Part shown: positions 1 through 5,303 of the stretch, in pieces
Position numbering within the stretch: position 1 is the stretch's first letter
Layout of the letters: each line of letters starts with the position of its first letter
Assembly: GCA_964546355.1 (NCBI GenBank)
Contig: CAZJJM010000010.1
Span: forward strand, 1 to 15,996
Source: JADLDV01 sp964546355
GTDB lineage: Bacteria; Patescibacteriota; Minisyncoccia; Phycocordibacterales; UBA9973
Direction: 5' to 3'
DNA: 15,996 nucleotides
Notes under the pieces: model-generated
Databases searched by the model: none
Told to the model about the DNA's origin: nothing
The model's input: the letters and a program-made list of their open reading frames with translations, nothing else
Made by a program: the position numbers and the translations under genes

Positions 1-1
1 T

Positions 2-463
2 GTCAAAGTATCTGAAACTATCATTGACACAAAGAAATTTTTTAGAAGTAAAGATGGAGTTATTGTAGAGGTTGACGGAGAAATGAAAGGAAGAAAATTT
101 GAATTATCGAGTTACCCACTTATTCCAATGACACTTCGATGTGATGATTCTACTTTTAATTCGATTGATATTAAGTTAGCACCCAATTGGCTCTACCCTG
201 ATATCCTAAAAGAATTTTCCTTAAAGTCATTTGAAAAAATGGATACTGTTACGGCAAAAGCAATTTCTCTTATCAAAGTACACGATTATTTTAAAGAAGG
301 TCCGTTAGTATTAGATGGAAGTGATAATGTTTTTTGTGGTCTAATGAATGATACCATAACTTTTTTACACGTTTATTATATTGGTGATGAAAATGCATGG
401 GGTTTATTCTGGAAAAAATTTGATGACTATTGTGAAGTAGAAAGTGTTCGACTTTTTTATTGA
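2..463 (+). CDS. Hypothetical protein, 5' end outside the window
   Basis: The reading frame is open from base 2, with no stop before the first ATG at 83, so the gene probably begins upstream of the window and the 126-residue ATG version is only its C-terminal part. The visible 153 residues contain no motif I recognise, no membrane segment and no signal peptide. The protein is acidic and aromatic-rich near its C-terminus (residues such as WGLFWKKF). It stops with UGA at 461-463 and is followed 27 bases later by a strong terminator, so it is the last gene of its transcript. Family unknown; the coding call is good because the frame stays open throughout and ends neatly at a terminator. Confidence 0.7.
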   Translation, partial: VKVSETIIDTKKFFRSKDGVIVEVDGEMKGRKFELSSYPLIPMTLRCDDSTFNSIDIKLAPNWLYPDILKEFSLKSFEKMDTVTAKAISLIKVHDYFKEGPLVLDGSDNVFCGLMNDTITFLHVYYIGDENAWGLFWKKFDDYCEVESVRLFY

Positions 464-489
464 TTAATTAAATAATTTAAGAATACTAC

Positions 490-522
490 AAAGTACCAGG
501 ATTTAAATCCTGGTACTTTTTT
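490..522 (+). terminator. Intrinsic terminator after the first gene
   Basis: A perfect 15-base-pair inverted repeat (arms 490-504 and 505-519, core GTACCAGG/CCTGGTAC) followed by a T run. The arms begin with A and end with T, so it could work in both directions, but only the upstream plus-strand gene needs it. Confidence 0.85.
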
Positions 523-527
523 ATTCC

Positions 528-556
528 CTGACAAAACCTTATTTTTATGTTAAGAT
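528..556 (+). promoter_or_regulatory. lepA promoter
   Basis: A -35 box CTGACA (528-533), a 17-base spacer and a -10 box TAAGAT (551-556). Transcription should start near 563, leaving about 5 bases before the lepA ATG at 568. No Shine-Dalgarno sequence fits in that leader. Confidence 0.6.
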
Positions 557-567
557 GAGTTATATTT

Positions 568-2382
568 ATGAATCTGGCTCATATTAGAAACTTTAGTATT
601 ATTGCGCATATCGACCACGGGAAGTCCACATTGGCTGACCGTATGCTTGAGGTGACTAATACTATTGAGAAGCGCAAAATGCGTGATCAGGTGCTCGACA
701 ACATGGAACTCGAACGAGAGCGGGGAATTACGATCAAGATGCAGCCTGTACGCATGGAATACAAGCACGATGGGATTAATTACGAACTCAACCTGATCGA
801 TACCCCAGGACACATCGACTTCTCGTACGAAGTATCTCGTGCTCTTAAGGCTGTAGAAGGCTCTATATTACTCGTAGATTCTACTCAAGGAGTCCAAGCT
901 CAAACACTCACTACACTCCAAATGGCACGCGATTCTGGGCTTGTTATCATTCCTGTACTTTCAAAGGTAGATTCTCCGCTTTCTCGAGTGGATGAAGTTC
1001 GCGAAGAGGTAGCAAAATTACTTGAATGTGATCCAAGTTCTATTCTTTGTGTTTCTGGTAAAACAGGTGAAGGTGTAGAAACATTGATCCAAGAAGTCAT
1101 TCGTCGTATTCCAGCTCCAGTAACGACATACGTAGAGACGAAATCTGGTCGCGCACTTGTCTTTGATTTCAAATATTCTAACCACAAGGGTGTGATTGTC
1201 TTTGTGCGTATTCTCGATGGACAATTTAAAAAAGGTGATTACCTCATGTTCGGTGTCTCACAAGAAAAATTTATTTCACTTGAAAACGGTATTTTTGCCC
1301 CAGAAGAAACATCGAAGGATATTTTGACTGCAGGAGAGATCGGATATATTGTGACTGGTATCAAGCGACCAGGTATTGCATCAGTCGGAGATACGGTTAC
1401 TTTCCAAAAAGATCCACTTCCGGTACTTCCTGGATATATGAATCCTCGTCCGGTAGTGTGGGCTTCTATTTTTCCTGAAAGTCAGGATGATTTCAATACA
1501 CTCAAAGGAGCACTCGATAAGCTTCGTCTTTCTGATTCTTCATTTACACACGAAGAAGAATCTTCTGGTGCACTTGGTAGAGGATTTCGTTGCGGATTCC
1601 TCGGCATGCTTCACCTTGAGATCATTACCGAACGTCTTCGTCGTGAATTTGATCTTGAGCTCGTGGTAACTATGCCTTCTATTACGTACAGAGTGCTCTA
1701 TAAGAACGGTAAAGAAGAAAATGTATACTCACCACATGTTTTCCCAGATGATGGTCTTGCAACGCAAATATGGGAACCGTGGGTTTCTGTGAAAATCATC
1801 ACACCTATTGATTATCTTGGACCACTCATGACACTTTTGTATGAACATGAAGCAGAAATCGGAGACACGATCAATTTCGGTGACAATCGTTCACAAGTGA
1901 CTGTGCTCATGCCACTTCGAGAACTCATGCGAAACTTTTTCGATGAATTAAAAAGTGTATCTTCTGGATATGCGTCTATTTCCTATGAGATTGGTGATCT
2001 TCGTGATGCAGATGTTGTCCGTTTGGATATTCTTGTAGCAGAAGAGGTCATGCCTGCATTCTCTCGTGTTATTTCTCGACGTCGAATTCAAGAAGAAGCA
2101 GAACAAGCTGTTGAGAAATTGTATGCATTGCTCCCTCGTCAACAAATCGCCGCAAAAATCCAAGCAAAAGCTTCTGGTAAGATTATTTCTTCTCGAACAT
2201 TGTCAGGATTTAGAAAGGATGTCACACAACACATGTATGGTGGTGACATTACTCGTAAAATGAAACTTCGCGAAAAACAGAAAAAAGGTAAGAAGAAAAT
2301 GCAGGCTCTTGGAAAGATCCATATTCCACAAGATGTGTTTTTGAAAATGATGAAAAACGGAGACGTTGAAAGTAGTCGATAA
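568..2382 (+). CDS. lepA: Elongation factor 4 (LepA), ribosome-bound GTPase
   Basis: Full-length LepA of 604 residues, the usual size. This translational GTPase binds ribosomes and affects elongation or subunit biogenesis in the cytoplasm. G1 is AHIDHGKS at 13-20, the switch I motif RGITIK lies near 52-57, G3 DTPGH is at 78-82, and domains II, III/V and the LepA-specific C-terminal domain follow to the last lysine-rich stretch. The G4 box reads SKVD (132-135) instead of the usual NKxD, and G5 is SGK instead of SAK; the specificity Asp is kept. The start is fixed by the family N-terminus (IRNFSIIAHIDHGKS) and by a promoter only about 11 bases upstream. The stop abuts the stop of a convergent small gene with no intervening base, and no terminator is visible. 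Confidence 0.97.
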   Translation: MNLAHIRNFSIIAHIDHGKSTLADRMLEVTNTIEKRKMRDQVLDNMELERERGITIKMQPVRMEYKHDGINYELNLIDTPGHIDFSYEVSRALKAVEGSILLVDSTQGVQAQTLTTLQMARDSGLVIIPVLSKVDSPLSRVDEVREEVAKLLECDPSSILCVSGKTGEGVETLIQEVIRRIPAPVTTYVETKSGRALVFDFKYSNHKGVIVFVRILDGQFKKGDYLMFGVSQEKFISLENGIFAPEETSKDILTAGEIGYIVTGIKRPGIASVGDTVTFQKDPLPVLPGYMNPRPVVWASIFPESQDDFNTLKGALDKLRLSDSSFTHEEESSGALGRGFRCGFLGMLHLEIITERLRREFDLELVVTMPSITYRVLYKNGKEENVYSPHVFPDDGLATQIWEPWVSVKIITPIDYLGPLMTLLYEHEAEIGDTINFGDNRSQVTVLMPLRELMRNFFDELKSVSSGYASISYEIGDLRDADVVRLDILVAEEVMPAFSRVISRRRIQEEAEQAVEKLYALLPRQQIAAKIQAKASGKIISSRTLSGFRKDVTQHMYGGDITRKMKLREKQKKGKKKMQALGKIHIPQDVFLKMMKNGDVESSR

Positions 2383-2493
2383 TTATCGGCTAAGTGCAGG
2401 AAAATACAAGACAATCATACTAATGATGACGAGCACACAGAGTACCGCCCAGATTCGTTGAATGTTCTTTTTGTGTTTTTGATTGAATAACAT
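2383..2493 (-). CDS. Small one-pass membrane protein, 36 residues
   Basis: A complete 36-residue frame on the minus strand that exactly fills the space between lepA and the next gene. It begins MLFNQKHKKN, a positively charged head, and continues as one hydrophobic helix (about residues 15-32, IWAVLCVLVIISMIVLYF) with a short tail ending LSR. This is a typical single-span inner-membrane topology with the N-terminus inside. The ATG at 2493 has a promoter-like arrangement: -35 TTGCAT (2530-2525), 16-base spacer, and -10 TACAGT (2508-2503) preceded by TGA, ending 9 bases before the start. The stop UAA touches the lepA stop. Similar tiny membrane proteins of unknown function are, from memory, common in Parcubacteria; no function can be given. 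Confidence 0.6.
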   Translation of the reverse strand: MLFNQKHKKNIQRIWAVLCVLVIISMIVLYFPALSR

Positions 2494-2512
2494 AGTAGAA
2501 ATACTGTATCAT
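2483..2512 (+). promoter_or_regulatory. Promoter of the FtsB-like gene
   Basis: -35 TTGAAT (2483-2488), an 18-base spacer and -10 TATCAT (2507-2512). The -10 ends 6 bases before the ATG at 2519, which predicts a leaderless mRNA. It overlaps the divergent promoter of the 36-residue membrane protein. Confidence 0.6.
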
Positions 2513-2518
2513 ATATAC

Positions 2519-2899
2519 ATGGAAATGCAATCACGCAACATATCGTTCCGTTCAATAGCTCACTCTAAGGTAATGCTCGCAATTCTCTTTTTCTTTATGA
2601 TTTTTTTTGCATACAACGTGATTGGCATTATTCGTAAAAGTAGTGAGGTACGGAAAGAACGTATTCGTGCAGAAGAGAACAAAATACAACTCGAGCAGCA
2701 AAAAATAGAACTAACCAACAAACTTAACGATATAGAAACAGATGCAGGTGCTGAGAGGGTGTTGCGAGAAAAATTCCGTATCGTCAAGCCAGAAGAAGGA
2801 CTTGTAGTTATTGTAGATGAGTCACCAAAACAGATTGATACCGAAAAACCCTCTGGAAGTGCTCGAGTAAAAGCATTCTTTAAGAACCTCTTTCGGTAG
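2519..2899 (+). CDS. FtsB/DivIC-like septum formation initiator protein
   Basis: A 126-residue bitopic membrane protein: a short basic N-terminus, one transmembrane helix at about residues 18-37 (VMLAILFFFMIFFAYNVIG), a heptad-type coiled coil at about 40-80 rich in E, K and Q, then a small domain containing GAERVLREKFRIVKPEEG, the signature part of the DivIC/FtsB family. These proteins join the divisome and link early and late division proteins. I chose the ATG at 2519: an earlier in-frame TTG at 2483 lies inside the -35 box, and the -10 box lies between. The ATG at 2525 is a second possibility. There is no obvious terminator; a separate promoter for glutaredoxin follows. Confidence 0.85.
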   Translation: MEMQSRNISFRSIAHSKVMLAILFFFMIFFAYNVIGIIRKSSEVRKERIRAEENKIQLEQQKIELTNKLNDIETDAGAERVLREKFRIVKPEEGLVVIVDESPKQIDTEKPSGSARVKAFFKNLFR

Positions 2900-2901
2900 G
2901 C

Positions 2902-2931
2902 TTGACCTCTGTGGTATACTAGAGGTATATA
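2902..2931 (+). promoter_or_regulatory. Glutaredoxin promoter region with inverted repeat
   Basis: TGGTATACT (2912-2920) is a strong extended -10 box. A TTGACC at 2902-2907 is too close to pair with it, but could pair with TATATA at 2926-2931 (18-base spacer). The -10 is flanked by the inverted repeat CCTCT (2906-2910) / AGAGG (2921-2925), which could be an operator or simply a weak hairpin. Confidence 0.45.
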
Positions 2932-2951
2932 AAGATAATTTTATACATATC

Positions 2952-3194
2952 ATGGATACAAAAAAAACAGTAGAGATCTATAGTACACCAACATGTCATT
3001 TTTGCCATTTAGCAAAAGACTTTTTTAGAGAAAATGGTGTTGCGTATACAGAATATAACGTTGCTACTGATCTCGAGAAACGTAAAGAAATGGTAGAGAA
3101 AAGCGGTCAAATGGGTGTACCAGTTATCGTCATCGGATCTGACACACTCGTTGGATTCAATGAACCTCTTATTGCTGATAAACTCGGTCTTTAA
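2952..3194 (+). CDS. Glutaredoxin-family thiol-disulfide protein
   Basis: An 80-residue single-domain thioredoxin-fold protein. The redox centre CHFC is at residues 15-18 right after the first strand (VEIYSTPT), the cis-proline motif GVPV is at 55-58, and GFN follows near the end of the last strand. Length and layout match bacterial NrdH/YruB-like glutaredoxins, which pass electrons from a thiol reductant to ribonucleotide reductase or other disulfide targets in the cytoplasm. It is a single-gene unit with its own promoter and an intrinsic terminator 24 bases after the stop. The exact partner cannot be told from sequence; the CxxC centre is more like NrdH-type than monothiol glutaredoxins. 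Confidence 0.9.
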   Translation: MDTKKTVEIYSTPTCHFCHLAKDFFRENGVAYTEYNVATDLEKRKEMVEKSGQMGVPVIVIGSDTLVGFNEPLIADKLGL

Positions 3195-3218
3195 TTCATC
3201 CCAGAAATAGTGTATTGT

Positions 3219-3245
3219 AAAAACACCACAGACAGTGGTGTTTTT
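3219..3245 (+). terminator. Intrinsic terminator after glutaredoxin, touching tRNA-Arg
   Basis: Arms 3219-3229 and 3235-3245 form an 11-base-pair stem with core CACCAC/GTGGTG, a 5-base loop and a T run. It ends only one base before the mature 5' end of tRNA-Arg. Confidence 0.85.
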
Positions 3246-3246
3246 C

Positions 3247-3318
3247 GCTCTTGTAGTTAAATGGATATAACAGTCCCGTCCTAAGGGATAGTTCCAGGTT
3301 CGATTCCTGGTGAGAGCA
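3247..3318 (+). tRNA. tRNA-Arg (anticodon CCU)
   Basis: The cloverleaf folds fully. The acceptor is GCTCTTG (3247-3253) with TGAGAGC (3311-3317), including G-U pairs near the base. The D arm is GTT/AAC, and the anticodon stem GTCCC/GGGAT holds the loop GTCCTAA, giving anticodon CCU for AGG codons. The T arm CCAGG TTCGATT CCTGG is perfect. The discriminator A is at 3318 and CCA is not encoded, so a CCA-adding enzyme is needed. A possible promoter (-35 TTTAAT at 3190-3195, 17 bases, -10 TATTGT at 3213-3218) lies just upstream and overlaps the glutaredoxin terminator. Confidence 0.93.
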
Positions 3319-3446
3319 CTAATAATGGCAAATTTAATATTTTACTCGTACTTCTTAAAAAATTTTGTTAATGAAATGATCTCAGTGTTCGATTCCTACT
3401 TTCGGAGCTTTGTAAAATACAAAATTAAATCTATAATATAGAGTAT
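3319..3446 (+). other. Non-coding stretch with tRNA-like fragment and promoter
   Basis: AT-rich spacer. Around 3379-3413 it contains CAGTGTTCGATTCCTACT followed by TTCGGAGC, which resembles the T loop and 3' acceptor strand of a tRNA, but the T stem barely pairs and no 5' half is present, so at most it is a relic. Near the end a perfect TATAAT (3432-3437), with TTTGTA (3409-3414) 17 bases before it, forms the promoter of the next gene, 9 bases from its ATG. Confidence 0.45.
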
Positions 3447-3746
3447 ATGGACGATAAAGAAAAAAAACTTCTCGAGCAGACCTACGAACTTGCAAAAGAA
3501 AATAATGTAATACTGCAAAAAATACGCGGACATCAAAAAAGAGCAGTCATCTTTCGTGTTGCATATTGGTTGATTATAGTGTCTTTTGTATATGGAGCAT
3601 ACTTCTATATAGAGCCGTATGTACAAAAATTTGTGACCTTGTATAGCTCTAGTAATCAGTCATTGCAAAGATTTGTGTTTCCAGAAGTTGATCAAATTAA
3701 TGCCATTTTCAACAATAGTGCAAAGAAGGTGAATGGAGGGAATTAA
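3447..3746 (+). CDS. Hypothetical one-pass membrane protein
   Basis: A 99-residue protein: a charged N-terminal helix (KEKKLLEQTYELAKENN), a basic patch ending in HQKR, one transmembrane segment at about residues 33-55 (VIFRVAYWLIIVSFVYGAYF), then a polar C-terminal tail likely outside the membrane. No catalytic motif. The ATG at 3447 is supported by a TATAAT box 9 bases upstream, which implies a leader of only a few bases. It ends at a strong terminator shared with the convergent tRNA-Phe unit. Function unknown; the topology suggests an anchor or a small membrane-complex subunit, which is inference only. Confidence 0.75.
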   Translation: MDDKEKKLLEQTYELAKENNVILQKIRGHQKRAVIFRVAYWLIIVSFVYGAYFYIEPYVQKFVTLYSSSNQSLQRFVFPEVDQINAIFNNSAKKVNGGN

Positions 3747-3750
3747 ATAC

Positions 3751-3786
3751 AAAAAAAAATACTGCACGAATGCAGTATTTTTTTTG
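3751..3786. terminator. Bidirectional intrinsic terminator
   Basis: A perfect 15-base-pair stem (3752-3766 with 3771-3785, core TACTGCA/TGCAGTA) and a CGAA tetraloop, flanked by an A run on the left and a T run on the right. It sits between the convergent membrane-protein gene and tRNA-Phe and can serve both. Confidence 0.9.
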
Positions 3787-3790
3787 TATG

Positions 3791-3863
3791 TGCCTAGACC
3801 CAGGGTCGAACTGGGGACCTATTCCTCTTCAGGGAAGCGCTCTACCAACTGAGCTATCTAGGC
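3791..3863 (-). tRNA. tRNA-Phe (anticodon GAA)
   Basis: Read on the minus strand, the acceptor GCCTAGA pairs fully with TCTAGGC. The D arm is GCTC/GAGC with loop AGTTGGTA, the anticodon stem CTTCC/GGAAT has one C-U mismatch at the top pair, the loop CTGAAGA gives anticodon GAA, and the T arm is CCCAG TTCGACC CTGGG. The discriminator is A and no CCA is encoded. It appears to be transcribed together with a long structured leader (3864-4012). Confidence 0.95.
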
Positions 3864-4012
3864 ATTGCTTGTTTTAATCCCTCTTCAGGGAAGTTCCTTA
3901 CAGGAACTGTACACCTTTCACTTTTTGAGTACAAAACGTTCAAGGTCTTGCGGTCGGGTGCCCAATCCCGACCTCACTCCACCAACATCGCTATTTAGGC
4001 AATAAACTAACA
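3864..4012 (-). ncRNA. Structured leader with a split tRNA-Phe-like copy
   Basis: Between a good promoter and tRNA-Phe lies about 148 bases that look transcribed. Bases 4000-3975 (minus) copy the tRNA-Phe 5' half almost exactly: GCCTAAATAGC, then GTTGGTGGAG, against GCCTAGATAGC and GTTGGTAGAG. Bases 3893-3880 repeat 14 bases of its anticodon arm (CTTCCCTGAAGAGG). Between them sit 81 extra bases with a 7-base-pair hairpin GGTCGGG/CCCGACC (3952-3973), a TGTAC/GTACA stem (3909-3933) and AGTTCCT/AGGAACT (3892-3908, slightly overlapping the repeat). No T arm or 3' acceptor copy is present, so it is not a working tRNA. It may be a decayed tandem copy with an insertion, or a functional leader or small RNA. 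Confidence 0.5.
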
Positions 4013-4018
4013 CTCTCT

Positions 4019-4046
4019 ATTGTACTTATTTTTAATAAAAATTCAA
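4019..4046 (-). promoter_or_regulatory. Promoter of the tRNA-Phe unit
   Basis: On the minus strand: -35 TTGAAT (4046-4041), a 16-base spacer and -10 TACAAT (4024-4019). Transcription should start near 4012, about 12 bases before the tRNA-like leader. Confidence 0.65.
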
Positions 4047-4061
4047 CTATTTTGAAGTAAT

Positions 4062-4090
4062 AAAAATCGCCCAACATATGGGCGATTTTT
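4062..4090 (-). terminator. Intrinsic terminator after hsp20
   Basis: Arms AAAAATCGCCC (4062-4072) and GGGCGATTTTT (4080-4090) form an 11-base-pair stem. The arm nearest the gene begins within the hsp20 stop codon. It ends the valS cluster and is flanked by A/T runs on both sides. Confidence 0.85.
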
Positions 4091-4577
4091 AGATAGATTT
4101 GACCTTAAGGTTAGTTTTCTTTTCTTTGTCGATTTTTGGGAGCTTGATGATAAGCATACCATGTTTTTCAATAGCCTCTGCTTCTTCCGGTTCTACTTCT
4201 TGTGGAAGTGAAATTGTTCGTGAGAATGATCCCCAGTAGAGTTCTTTGATATAGTAACTATCATCTTCGATAGATTTACTTGCTTCACGTTTACCTTTGA
4301 TAATAACCGTATCACGAGTAATAGTAAGAGAAAGATCTTCTGGTTTTACTCCTGCGACAAGTGTTTGAACAATAATATCACTTGCGGTGTCATATAGATC
4401 AACAGTCAGTTGACCCTCCTCTTCTTCCTCTTCTGTTTCCCATGCAAGTGTTTTGGTAGATTTCAAATCAGCAAGGGGAGATTTTCGTTCCTCAGGTAGT
4501 TCTTCGTTGAGAAAATCATCATCCATTTTCATGCCTCCAGTGAGGCGTTCAAAAAACGATTTCTTTTTGGTTGCCAT
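4089..4577 (-). CDS. Hsp20-family small heat shock protein
   Basis: A 162-residue protein with an acidic, low-complexity N-terminal arm (about 1-55, including a run of Glu) and an alpha-crystallin domain at about 56-150. Recognisable parts are DLYDTASDIIV, the loop GVKPEDL, and the family end signature KHGMLIIKLPK at about 138-148. A short basic tail follows, ending KVKSI with an I-x-I-like end less clear than usual. Small heat shock proteins form oligomers that hold unfolding cytosolic proteins without ATP. The gene starts 6 bases after the stop of the PrsW-like gene and is probably transcribed with it. The sequence before the start is AAACTACTATG, with no Shine-Dalgarno. Confidence 0.9.
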   Translation of the reverse strand: MATKKKSFFERLTGGMKMDDDFLNEELPEERKSPLADLKSTKTLAWETEEEEEEGQLTVDLYDTASDIIVQTLVAGVKPEDLSLTITRDTVIIKGKREASKSIEDDSYYIKELYWGSFSRTISLPQEVEPEEAEAIEKHGMLIIKLPKIDKEKKTNLKVKSI

Positions 4578-4583
4578 AGTAGT

Positions 4584-5303
4584 TTAGTTCGTTACAGGAG
4601 ACATTTTTTCTAGTGATTGTCCCATGCGACGAAGTTTTTCAAAAAGTAACATATTAATAATAGTAAAGACCCACAAAAAACCAAAGACGGTCAAAAAATT
4701 CTCTTGTGCATTATCCATTATAAAAAAATTAAACACACTATGCAAGGAAATTGCTCCAATAAGTCCGAGAATTGCAAAAAAACTTTTTTTAATGAACGTT
4801 CCATCCCATGCAAGTCCGATACCAATACCGATAATGGCACTTGCCATTGCGTGTAACAATGTTGATCCAAGGAATCGAAGGTTGCCCGTAAGGAATCCAA
4901 CAAGCATGTTTCCTGCATTGAGTGGTTTGATGATAAAAAGAATGTTTTCAAATGCAGCAAAACCAAGTGCGACAGTAATGAAGTAAATAGGGAAATCTAT
5001 AGGTTCCTTCATGTATCGTGTGCCAAGTGCGACAACTGCTACAACGATAAATTTAATGATTTCTTCTATTGAAGCCCATGCAACGATGATTTCTCTGTGA
5101 GAGGTAAAGAGTGTACTTGCATATTTTTGTAATGGTACGACGAACATAACCGACAATGCGCCAATGATAAATGCTGCGATTATAAGTCCAATTGGTTCAG
5201 GGTGCGTATCTTCTCGAAGCCAAAACCATAACCAAACAAGTGCGGGAATAACGCCACCAAGTATTGCGTATATTAGTGTGTGTGATTCTCCAAAAATGGC
5301 CAT
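4584..5303 (-). CDS. PrsW-family intramembrane metalloprotease
   Basis: A 239-residue polytopic membrane protein with about seven to eight hydrophobic helices. It carries the PrsW/CPBP-type catalytic set: EE at 80-81 in SIEEIIKF, E119-N120 in GFAAFEN, H151 in GSTLLHAMAS and H188 in SLHSVFNF. PrsW proteases cut transmembrane proteins, in known cases an anti-sigma factor, to trigger an envelope-stress response; the target here is unknown. The start lies 31 bases inside the 3' end of valS. A TATAAT box (5315-5310) 6 bases before the ATG suggests it can also be transcribed alone as a leaderless mRNA. hsp20 follows after 6 bases, so protease and chaperone probably form one stress-related unit. Confidence 0.88.
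   Translation of the reverse strand: MAIFGESHTLIYAILGGVIPALVWLWFWLREDTHPEPIGLIIAAFIIGALSVMFVVPLQKYASTLFTSHREIIVAWASIEEIIKFIVVAVVALGTRYMKEPIDFPIYFITVALGFAAFENILFIIKPLNAGNMLVGFLTGNLRFLGSTLLHAMASAIIGIGIGLAWDGTFIKKSFFAILGLIGAISLHSVFNFFIMDNAQENFLTVFGFLWVFTIINMLLFEKLRRMGQSLEKMSPVTN

Noticed and set aside
2483..2518. N-terminal extension of the FtsB-like protein from a TTG at 2483
   Set aside because: It covers the -35 and -10 boxes of the gene, and the family N-terminus fits the ATG at 2519.
3864..4012. Group I intron or T-box riboswitch in the tRNA-Phe leader
   Set aside because: Too short for a group I intron; no T-box TGGNACC element, and it precedes a tRNA rather than a synthetase gene.
4624..4986. 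120-residue plus-strand frame opposite the PrsW-like gene
   Set aside because: Antisense shadow of a well-supported membrane protease with intact catalytic residues.
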